NCBI GenBank assembly: GCA_031266315.1
Contig: JAISBG010000461.1
Location: forward strand, 1 to 5,111
Reading direction: 5' to 3'
DNA from: Planctomycetaceae bacterium
GTDB lineage: Bacteria > Planctomycetota > Planctomycetia > Pirellulales > Thermoguttaceae
DNA length: 5,111 bases
The number at the start of each line of letters is the position of its first letter. The first letter of the stretch is position 1. Under the pieces are notes generated by a model, which worked only from the letters and a program-made list of their open reading frames with translations, searched no databases and was not told the DNA's origin. Below are positions 1 through 5,059 of the stretch, in pieces. The translations under genes and the position numbers were made by a program.

Positions 1-2
1 CG

Positions 3-2708
3 GAAAAATTGGGGAAAAAATCCGCTTCGAAAAAGAAAAAAGAAAAAAAGAATCAGAAAACTACGGATACCGCCGCAAATATTTCAACAACTCCGCCTGA
101 TATTGCAGAAGAATCTGAATCGGTAACAGTAGAGGCTTCGGCAGAAGTTGTTTCGGAATCGGCAACGGAAACGGAAACAACTACCGAAATAGCCGAAGTA
201 TTGGCAGCAGAAAATGCGGAAAAAACCGAAACTGAAAAAGTTGAAGAAACGGAAGAAGTTGTTAAAACGGAGAACGTTGAAGCCGAAAAAGTCGAAACAG
301 AATCAGTTGAAGCGGAAATGGCAATTGTTTCCAATACGGACACTAAAACTGATGCCGGATTGGAAACAATTACCGCTGAAAATTCCGTGATTGAATCGCC
401 GAATAATGAATCCCAAGACGCGGATGTTCAGGCAGTTACGGAGCAGTTCCAGCAGTGGAAAGAGGCTCAGGAAGAACAAGGTATTCCGGTAATCCGGTCG
501 CAAAAATCGTTGAAAAAGAAGAAAAAGGAAGAACTCATCAAGAAAAAAGATGAAGCCAAAAATAAACATCAGGAACATTTTGAACGGCAATTTAGTGATT
601 ATTTTGATTTTACCGCCGGACTTCGGAATTTTCCGGCACACCGGATTTTGGCAATCAATCGCGGTGAACGAGGTAAAGTGCTTCGTGTCAAAATTGGTCA
701 CGATGAAACGAGACTTTTTGATTCGATTCGGGAATCTTGTGTTCCCAAAGATCATCCGCACGCTGATTTTCTGACCGGTTGTCTGAAAGATGCGCTCCGT
801 CGATTGGTTGTTCCGTCCATCGAACGTGAAATCCGAAACGATATGACAGAATTTGCCGAAAGACAGGCGATTCGTGTTTTTAGCAGGAATCTTCGTCATT
901 TACTGCTTCAGCCGCCGCTTTACCGCAAACGGGTTCTGGCTCTTGACCCCGGTTATAAACACGGTTGCAAAATGGTTCCGTTAGATGAATTTGGAAACGT
1001 GTTGGATTTTGAAACGGTTTATCTTGCCGGCAGTGCGGAACGCAAGGAAAAAGCAGTTCAAAAAATCGTCAACATGATTCAAAAGTACAAAATTTCGGTG
1101 ATTGCCATCGGTAATGGTTCGGGAAGCCGTGAAACGGAAGAGTTGGTGTCGGGTATGATTGCATCGCGTTTTGCCGATACGGAACTGGCGTATGTGATTG
1201 TCAACGAATCCGGAGCCAGTGTTTATTCCGCCAGTCCGATTGCGAAAGAAGAATTTCCTGATTATGACCCATTGCTTCGTGGAGCGGTTTCTATCGGACG
1301 GCGGCTTCAAGACTCGCTCAACGAATTGGTTAAAATTGACCCCGCCAGTCTTGGTGTTGGAATGTATCAGCATGACCTGAAAAACAAGCATCTCAAAAAT
1401 ACACTTACCGATGTGGTTGAATCTTGTGTTAATTTCGCTGGTGTTGATCTTAATACCGCAACACCGGCGATTTTGCGTTATGTTGCCGGTTTGAACCAGA
1501 TGACGGCGAAACGAATTCATGAATACCGGTTGTTGCATGGACCCTTCCGAAGCCGTGACGAAATCAAAAAAGTTTCCGGTTTAGGCGAAGTCGCGTTTAC
1601 TCATGCGGCTGGATTTCTCAAAATTCACGACGGAACAAACCCGTTAGACGCAACTTGGATTCATCCCGAAAGTTATCCTTTAGCCGCCAAAATTCTTGAA
1701 AAACTCGGTTTTTCTGTAGATGACCTGAAAAACAACGAAAAAGTTAAGGAAATCGCCGCCAAAATTGCGGAGGAAAAAATCGGAGAATTGGCGTCTCGAT
1801 TGGCAACAGAATTGGGAGTTGGACTTTTCACGGTGCGAGACACACTGGACGATCTTTCCCGTCCCGGACGTGACCCGCGTGAATCGTTACCGCCGCCGAT
1901 TTTCAAAAAAGGAATCTTGCACACGGAAGACCTGACGCCGGGCATGGAATTGACGGGAACGGTTTTGAATGTTGTTGATTTTGGGGCGTTTGTCGATATT
2001 GGTTTGCACGATTCCGGTTTGGTTCATATTAGCCAGATGACTGACCGGTTTATTCGGGATGCCCATGAAAAAGTTTCGGTTGGAGATATTGTTCGGGTTT
2101 GGGTGGTCGAAGCTGACCTCAAACGAAAACGTGTTTCTTTGACAATGCGTCCGCCCGGAACAGAAAAACAACCCAAACCGGAACATCTGGTTGAGCCGCG
2201 TCGGGAATCTTACCGGAATGAACAACATCACGAACGATCCGGTAATCAACCTTCAACAGAAAAGAAACCGTTCAAACAATCGTCTGAACATCGTGATCCG
2301 CAACAACCGGAAAACCGCCGCACTGAAGGGACTCGACAAGAGACTCGACCGCAAAATGAAACACCGAAAAGCCGTGACGGAAATCAAGCCCCGCATAAAG
2401 ACAGTTATCGTCAAGACAACCGCAACAATCGGGACAAAAACCGTCATAATCGCGGCAATCACGGCGGCAATCATGAACATGGAAACCGTGAACATGACAA
2501 TCGTAACCGTCCAAAATCATTTGTTGCAGCACCTAAAACGAAAGAACTCAAACCGATTTCCGAAAAAATGAAACAAGGCAAAGAAGCACTCCGTAGTTTT
2601 GGCGATTTGGCTCAATTTCTTGGACGAGTTCAGATTACTGATCCGACAGAAGAAAAGAAACGGAAAAAAGAAGAACAATCAACAAAAAAAGAATCAGAAA
2701 ATTCATAA
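3..2708 (+). CDS. tex: Tex-family RNA-binding transcription accessory protein, 5' end cut by the window
   Basis: Tex (YhgF in E. coli) is a conserved cytosolic nucleic-acid-binding protein linked to transcription and RNA metabolism. Numbering is from the in-frame TTG at 9. Residues 1-190 are Lys/Glu/Thr/Val-rich low complexity with degenerate VEAE/VETE units, ending in a Lys-rich helix. Recognisable Tex sequence starts at DYFDF (197). The YqgF RNase H-like domain follows, with LDPG (Asp313), AIGNGSGSRETE (366-377), NESGASVYSAS (399-409) and GAVSIGRRLQD (425-435). The helix-hairpin-helix region spans about 478-539, PGRDPR comes later, and the S1 domain is about 642-714 (FGAFVDIG, GLVHIS). Residues 715-899 are a basic disordered tail. 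Typical Tex proteins are about 720-790 residues, with roughly 200 N-terminal residues before DYFDF. Those are absent here, and codons 3-8 are already in frame with no stop or ribosome site. I infer that the gene starts upstream; the TTG at 9 is only the first start-like codon. The family assignment is very secure; the start is not. Confidence 0.95.
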   Translation, partial: EKLGKKSASKKKKEKKNQKTTDTAANISTTPPDIAEESESVTVEASAEVVSESATETETTTEIAEVLAAENAEKTETEKVEETEEVVKTENVEAEKVETESVEAEMAIVSNTDTKTDAGLETITAENSVIESPNNESQDADVQAVTEQFQQWKEAQEEQGIPVIRSQKSLKKKKKEELIKKKDEAKNKHQEHFERQFSDYFDFTAGLRNFPAHRILAINRGERGKVLRVKIGHDETRLFDSIRESCVPKDHPHADFLTGCLKDALRRLVVPSIEREIRNDMTEFAERQAIRVFSRNLRHLLLQPPLYRKRVLALDPGYKHGCKMVPLDEFGNVLDFETVYLAGSAERKEKAVQKIVNMIQKYKISVIAIGNGSGSRETEELVSGMIASRFADTELAYVIVNESGASVYSASPIAKEEFPDYDPLLRGAVSIGRRLQDSLNELVKIDPASLGVGMYQHDLKNKHLKNTLTDVVESCVNFAGVDLNTATPAILRYVAGLNQMTAKRIHEYRLLHGPFRSRDEIKKVSGLGEVAFTHAAGFLKIHDGTNPLDATWIHPESYPLAAKILEKLGFSVDDLKNNEKVKEIAAKIAEEKIGELASRLATELGVGLFTVRDTLDDLSRPGRDPRESLPPPIFKKGILHTEDLTPGMELTGTVLNVVDFGAFVDIGLHDSGLVHISQMTDRFIRDAHEKVSVGDIVRVWVVEADLKRKRVSLTMRPPGTEKQPKPEHLVEPRRESYRNEQHHERSGNQPSTEKKPFKQSSEHRDPQQPENRRTEGTRQETRPQNETPKSRDGNQAPHKDSYRQDNRNNRDKNRHNRGNHGGNHEHGNREHDNRNRPKSFVAAPKTKELKPISEKMKQGKEALRSFGDLAQFLGRVQITDPTEEKKRKKEEQSTKKESENS

Positions 2709-2724
2709 CATTATTTTCAAGATT

Positions 2725-2765
2725 CAATGCTCCCGATGCATTGGCAAGAACCTTGCCGTTCATCG
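2725..2765. repeat. overlapping hairpins just after tex
   Basis: Two alternative folds share this stretch, starting 16 bases after the tex stop. One is CAATGC (2725-2730) with GCATTG (2738-2743), loop of 7. The other is a longer imperfect stem: CGATG (2734-2738) pairs with CATCG (2761-2765), and inside it GGCAAG (2743-2748) pairs perfectly with CTTGCC (2752-2757) around an AAC loop. The folds are mutually exclusive because they compete for 2734-2743. No T-run follows, so this is not a canonical intrinsic terminator. It may be an mRNA 3'-end structure or a small palindromic repeat. Confidence 0.5.
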
Positions 2766-2793
2766 AAGCCGCCTTTTGAAAAATATCGAAAAT

Positions 2794-2826
2794 AACACTC
2801 ATGTCGTATATCTGTGTTCTTTTTTC
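2794..2826 (+). terminator. weak candidate terminator downstream of tex
   Basis: AACAC (2794-2798) can pair with GTGTT (2814-2818), directly followed by C and six T. A second, outer pairing of TTTGAAAAA (2775-2783) with TTTTTCAAA (2821-2829) is also perfect. The stem is short and the loop is 15 bases, so energy is poor. It is listed because it is the only stem plus T-run between tex and the tRNA promoter. Confidence 0.3.
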
Positions 2827-2845
2827 AAATCAGTGTAATCTGTGT
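2810..2845. repeat. degenerate ATCTGTGT-type short repeat
   Basis: Three related 8-mers occur in tandem with short gaps: ATCTGTGT (2810-2817), ATCAGTGT (2829-2836) and ATCTGTGT (2838-2845). On the other strand they read ACACAGAT/ACACTGAT. From memory, similar ACACAGATTA-style strings recur between genes in many environmental bacterial genomes. I cannot verify that here, so the assignment to a dispersed family is an inference. Confidence 0.4.
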
Positions 2846-2893
2846 GCTAAAAATGAAATTGCTGTTAGATGACTCCGCAATCCTACTTGACCA

Positions 2894-2921
2894 TTGACGA
2901 ATTCCAATAATCCATTAAAAT
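2894..2921 (+). promoter_or_regulatory. upstream tandem sigma70-like promoter candidate
   Basis: A -35-like TTGACG (2894-2899) and a -10-like TAAAAT (2916-2921) are separated by 16 bp. The octamer ATTGACGA around the -35 box is repeated exactly 40 bp downstream in the better promoter before the tRNA. Spacing is one base short of optimum. It would give a tRNA precursor with a longer 5' leader. Confidence 0.45.
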
Positions 2922-2933
2922 AAGACTTTGTTA

Positions 2934-2962
2934 TTGACGATTTGATAATTCAGATTGATAAT
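2934..2962 (+). promoter_or_regulatory. sigma70-like promoter of tRNA-Ser
   Basis: The -35 box TTGACG (2934-2939) and -10 box GATAAT (2957-2962) each match the consensus at five of six positions, with the ideal 17-bp spacer. Transcription would start near 2969, about 23 bases before the mature tRNA 5' end, leaving a short leader for RNase P to remove. Its position directly before a stable RNA gene strongly supports it. Confidence 0.78.
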
Positions 2963-2991
2963 CGGAAAGTCAAGATAAAAAAATGATTTTT

Positions 2992-3079
2992 GGATGGGTG
3001 CCCGAGTTGGTCTATGGGACCGGTCTTGAAAACCGGCGAGTCAGTGATGGCTCCGTGGGTTCGAATCCCTCCCCATCCG
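2992..3079 (+). tRNA. tRNA-Ser (anticodon UGA)
   Basis: This 88-nt type II tRNA folds completely. The acceptor stem GGATGGG (2992-2998) pairs with CCCATCC (3072-3078), with discriminator G at 3079. The D stem is CCC (3001-3003) with GGG (3016-3018). The anticodon stem CCGGT/ACCGG encloses loop CTTGAAA with anticodon TGA at 3027-3029, which reads UCA and probably other UCN codons. The long variable arm GAGTC/GGCTC (3038-3053) is the serine hallmark. The T loop TTCGAAT is canonical, but the T stem GTGGG/CCCTC contains one T-T mismatch (3056 with 3070). The 3' CCA is not encoded (CTT follows), so a nucleotidyltransferase must add it. No other tRNA is adjacent. Confidence 0.97.
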
Positions 3080-3090
3080 CTTTTTTAAGC
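3080..3090 (+). terminator. T-run after the tRNA
   Basis: Six T (3081-3086) follow the mature tRNA 3' end within a short palindrome, GCTTTTTTAAGC (3079-3090). The GC-rich acceptor/T-arm hairpin plus this T-run could end transcription, but there is no separate dedicated stem. Low confidence. Confidence 0.35.
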
Positions 3091-3101
3091 AAATACCAAA
3101 T

Positions 3102-3115
3102 CTATTAATTAATAG
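3102..3115. repeat. 14-bp perfect AT-rich palindrome
   Basis: CTATTAATTAATAG is self-complementary over all 14 bases. It lies between the tRNA and the 120-bp inverted-repeat element. It could be a dimeric protein-binding site or chance in AT-rich DNA; nothing adjacent identifies a regulator. Confidence 0.4.
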
Positions 3116-3170
3116 CCCATGTTACGCACCGTAGGTAAAAAAGTCGGTAAAACATACGAAAAATCGAAAG

Positions 3171-3290
3171 AGGTGGGCGATCCGCCCGCTGGGCGGTCGC
3201 GCCGGTTGAGTCTTCATTTTGCCGTCATTAATCTGATTCACTGTCGGCGGGTACGCCGACGGCGACCTTTCAGCGAAAGGTCGCCCACCT
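3171..3290. repeat. 120-bp REPIN-like inverted-repeat element
   Basis: The ends are perfect inverted copies: AGGTGGGCGA at 3171-3180 and its complement TCGCCCACCT at 3281-3290. Right inside each end is a hairpin of the same design. On the left, CCGCCC (3182-3187), loop GCT, GGGCGG (3191-3196). On the right, GCGACCTTTC (3262-3271), loop AGC (GCT on the other strand), GAAAGGTCGC (3275-3284). Read inward from each end, the units align with one inserted T and the same loop; three stem pairs differ but all stay paired, and both end in GGTCGC. A third perfect hairpin, GTCGGCG/CGCCGAC with loop GGTA (3243-3260), abuts the right unit. Two REP-like units in inverted orientation around a short spacer is the REPIN architecture. 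No transposase gene is in the window. Confidence 0.75.
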
Positions 3291-3313
3291 GATAATTACT
3301 TATGAACTCAATC

Positions 3314-3343
3314 CCCCGTGTGCTGCACTTCGTTTGCACGGGG
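3314..3343. repeat. CCCCGTG/CACGGGG hairpin
   Basis: CCCCGTG (3314-3320) and CACGGGG (3337-3343) pair perfectly over 7 bp around a 16-base interior that also has weak TGC/GCA pairing. It starts 23 bases after the 120-bp element and is followed by TTATCCACG, not a T-run, so it is not a terminator on this strand. It is part of the same palindrome-rich cluster. Confidence 0.6.
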
Positions 3344-3356
3344 TTATCCACGTTAA

Positions 3357-3369
3357 AGTCCTACGGACT
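3357..3369. repeat. AGTCC/GGACT mini-hairpin
   Basis: AGTCC (3357-3361), loop TAC, GGACT (3365-3369) is a perfect 5-bp stem flanked by A-rich sequence on both sides (AAA before, AAAAA after). Read on the minus strand it would be a short stem followed by TTTA, a weak terminator form with no known minus-strand gene to serve. It is more likely the last unit of the palindrome cluster. Confidence 0.45.
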
Positions 3370-3370
3370 A

Positions 3371-3543
3371 AAAATCATGAATAAAAACTTCACCTTGACT
3401 TTCATTCATCTTAAACGGTGACTTTTGACCGACGGGGCAGAACTGGAGTTACCTAACATTAAAAATCTAGTGAATCGTCGAAAAATACTAGGCATCTGGC
3501 GTTTTTGCGATTATCTATTTCCTTTTCCAAGATTATTTTTCCA
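3371..3543. other. leader region before the kinase gene
   Basis: No gene is visible here. Candidate -35 boxes occur (TTGACT at 3395-3400 and TTGACC at 3425-3430), but neither has a good -10 box at 16-18 bp; the nearest to the second are TACCTA (19 bp) and TAACAT (23 bp). The kinase frame is open from the TAA at 3460, so the real start could lie anywhere from about 3496 on. Confidence 0.4.
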
Positions 3544-4800
3544 GTGGAACCTCCTAAACTGTATCATTATGTCAAGGCAAGCGGTCTTGTCCAACCGGAA
3601 TTATTAGATGAATTTCTTCAGAAATTTGAATCCGGCGTTCTATTACCGGCAGAAATAATAGTTACGCAACTTGTTGATCGGAAACATTTACAACATCCGG
3701 CTCATTTGAGTTACGGAATACGCCGTTTGACCGAAACGGTTGAAGACGACAAACCGCTTGATTCTTCCGATGCTTCTCTGGACGGGGAAACGGCAAACCA
3801 TGACCGTAATCTAACGATGTTGGATCGGCGGTTTGCGGAGGAATTGGTTCGGAGCGGACTGCTCAACGATTGGCAAACACAACAATTATTGAATGGACGC
3901 ACAAAATTTACGCTTGGCGATTACTGGATTTTCGATGCGATCGGGTATGGCGGTTACGGACATGTTTTTCTGGGATACGATGAACGAGGATATGTTGCTC
4001 TTAAAGTGTTGCCGCTTGCCCGCGCAACACCGGAGTTGACCAAACGATTTTTGCACGAAATCGAAATTCAAAAGAATTTTGTTCATCCGAATCTTGTTCG
4101 CTATTTTGGTTCGGGGCGTGACGGCAATGTTCATTATATGGTTCACGAATTTATTGACGGTGGCGATTTGCGTGAACTTTTTATGAAGGAAGGAATCTTA
4201 CCTATAGAAATTGTTGCGCCGATTCTTGGACAGATTGCGCGGGGAATCCATTATTTGCACGAAAATAGTATTATTCACCGTGATATTAAACCGGCGAATG
4301 TCCTTTTGTCGAGTGAGGGAAAAGCGAAACTGACCGATATGGGGCTTGCGGTTCCGTTTGAACGGAATTTCAAAGACCCGATGGTTCGGATATTCGAGGA
4401 AAGTAATTTATTGGAACGTCAAATTGATTCCGCATCAAAAGCAACCGAACGAGTTGCCGGTACGGTTGATTATATTGCTCCCGATCAGATTCGTAACCCT
4501 TCGGAGCCAACACCGGGTTGGGACATTTATTCTCTTGGCTGTACTTTGTACCAGATGTTGACTGGTTCCCTGCCGTATCCCAATGGCGATGTCAAACAGA
4601 AATTTCGTGACAGAATCAATTTTGATCCGAAAGACCCGCGAATTTTCAATCAGGCAATACCGTTTGATTTAGTTGATTTATTGCGCGGAATGTTAGCGCG
4701 GGAACCGTATGAACGAATTACAACAGCAAAAGAAGTTGCCGACCGTCTTGAAGTTTGGGCACCGCCAGACGGCTTGTTGGCTTATCTGGAATTTACATAA
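3544..4800 (+). CDS. Hanks-type Ser/Thr protein kinase, planctomycete style
   Basis: This predicted soluble kinase would phosphorylate Ser/Thr on unknown protein targets. Numbering is from the GTG at 3544 (418 aa). Residues 1-120 are an N-terminal helical region with two similar motifs: VKASGLVQPELLDEFL (10-25) and LVRSGLLNDWQTQQLLNGR (101-119). The kinase domain runs from about 123. It has the glycine loop GYGGYGHV (134-141), Lys154 in VALK, the helix C Glu172, HRDIKPANVLL with catalytic Asp247, Lys249 and Asn252, the metal-binding DMG (265-267, usually DFG), APD (312-314, usually APE) and DIYSLG (from Asp327). The activation segment is about 50 residues, longer than usual. The protein ends right after the kinase domain, with no transmembrane or sensor region. 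GTG 3544 was chosen because MEPPKLYHYV begins family-like sequence; a TTG at 3505 would add 13 residues. No clear Shine-Dalgarno precedes either. The kinase call is very secure; the start and targets are not. Confidence 0.95.
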   Translation: MEPPKLYHYVKASGLVQPELLDEFLQKFESGVLLPAEIIVTQLVDRKHLQHPAHLSYGIRRLTETVEDDKPLDSSDASLDGETANHDRNLTMLDRRFAEELVRSGLLNDWQTQQLLNGRTKFTLGDYWIFDAIGYGGYGHVFLGYDERGYVALKVLPLARATPELTKRFLHEIEIQKNFVHPNLVRYFGSGRDGNVHYMVHEFIDGGDLRELFMKEGILPIEIVAPILGQIARGIHYLHENSIIHRDIKPANVLLSSEGKAKLTDMGLAVPFERNFKDPMVRIFEESNLLERQIDSASKATERVAGTVDYIAPDQIRNPSEPTPGWDIYSLGCTLYQMLTGSLPYPNGDVKQKFRDRINFDPKDPRIFNQAIPFDLVDLLRGMLAREPYERITTAKEVADRLEVWAPPDGLLAYLEFT

Positions 4801-4819
4801 TGATATAAAAAAATAGAAT

Positions 4820-4840
4820 AGCCCGATAGGGCTTTATTTT
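4820..4840 (+). terminator. intrinsic terminator of the kinase gene
   Basis: AGCCC (4820-4824), loop GATA, GGGCT (4829-4833) is followed by TTATTTT, starting 19 bases after the kinase stop codon. The A-rich stretch upstream could let it act from the other strand as well. The stem is only 5 bp, but the position and T-tract fit a rho-independent terminator. Confidence 0.65.
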
Positions 4841-4845
4841 CATAA

Positions 4846-4866
4846 CCGCAGGTCAACAACCTGCGG
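4846..4866. repeat. CCGCAGGT/ACCTGCGG hairpin, partial copy at 4993-5008
   Basis: CCGCAGGT (4846-4853), loop CAACA, ACCTGCGG (4859-4866) is a perfect 8-bp stem. A related copy of its first 16 bases, matching at 14 of 16, occurs in direct orientation at 4993-5008. That copy lacks the closing half but forms a small GGTC-AAA-GACC hairpin of its own. The two copies flank the 87-bp fold-back element. Confidence 0.65.
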
Positions 4867-4885
4867 AACGGGAACACCAACAATG

Positions 4886-4972
4886 CTGCCTGAAAGGCAG
4901 GATTTTAGATTTTTAAGTTTTAATTTTTTTAAATTTTTTAAATAATACCTTAAAATCCTGCCTTTCAGGCAG
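4886..4972. repeat. 87-bp fold-back element with perfect 22-bp arms
   Basis: The left arm (4886-4907) and right arm (4951-4972) are perfect reverse complements over 22 bp, around a 43-base T-rich centre. Each arm also folds on itself: CTGCCT-GAA-AGGCAG on the left and CTGCCT-TTC-AGGCAG on the right. The element can therefore form either one long hairpin or two small ones, as REPIN- and MITE-like sequences do. No coding potential is seen. No target-site duplication is visible directly at the ends (TG on the left, AG on the right). Confidence 0.75.
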
Positions 4973-4992
4973 AGTTGAGAGGCGGCGATTTC

Positions 4993-5008
4993 CCGCAGGT
5001 CAAAGACC
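4993..5008 (+). repeat. direct partial copy of the 4846-4861 sequence
   Basis: CCGCAGGTCAAAGACC differs from CCGCAGGTCAACAACC (4846-4861) at only two positions. The copies lie almost symmetrically around the fold-back element, 39 bases before its left end and 20 bases after its right end (the first copy's full hairpin ends 19 bases before it). Confidence 0.5.
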
Positions 5009-5059
5009 AAAAGTATCTACACATCTTTTTTTTAATTTTTTTGGGTCGAGTGGTGTGAG

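Noticed and set aside
9..11. TTG as the true start of tex
   Set aside because: The frame is open upstream of it, there is no ribosome site in view, and about 200 residues expected at the N-terminus of Tex are missing.
53..343. Minus-strand 96-codon ORF rich in Ser, Val and Thr
   Set aside because: It is the antisense shadow of the Lys/Glu/Thr-rich low-complexity region of tex; no start signal supports it.
303..899. Minus-strand 198-codon ORF
   Set aside because: It lies wholly antisense to conserved Tex coding sequence and resembles no known protein.
2853..2897. Possible 14-codon leader peptide (MKLLLDDSAILLDH) before the tRNA promoters
   Set aside because: No ribosome site and no downstream protein gene it could regulate.
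3119..3292. 57-codon + strand ORF beginning ATG at 3119 and ending TGA at 3290-3292
   Set aside because: It runs through the inverted-repeat element, gives an Arg-rich composition typical of translated palindromes, has no ribosome site and matches no family I know.
2992..3370. tRNA-Ser 3' end as an integration site with a following mobile island
   Set aside because: No repeat of the tRNA 3' end is found elsewhere in the window, and there is no integrase gene.
3171..3370. CRISPR-like array
   Set aside because: The hairpins differ from each other and there are no regularly spaced direct repeats with unique spacers.
3425..3459. TTGACC plus TAACAT as a kinase promoter
   Set aside because: The spacing is 23 bp, too long; the alternative TACCTA at 19 bp is a poor -10 box.
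3425..3607. 60-codon + strand ORF overlapping the kinase start
   Set aside because: Out of frame with the kinase, starts with a non-ATG codon and shows no family similarity.
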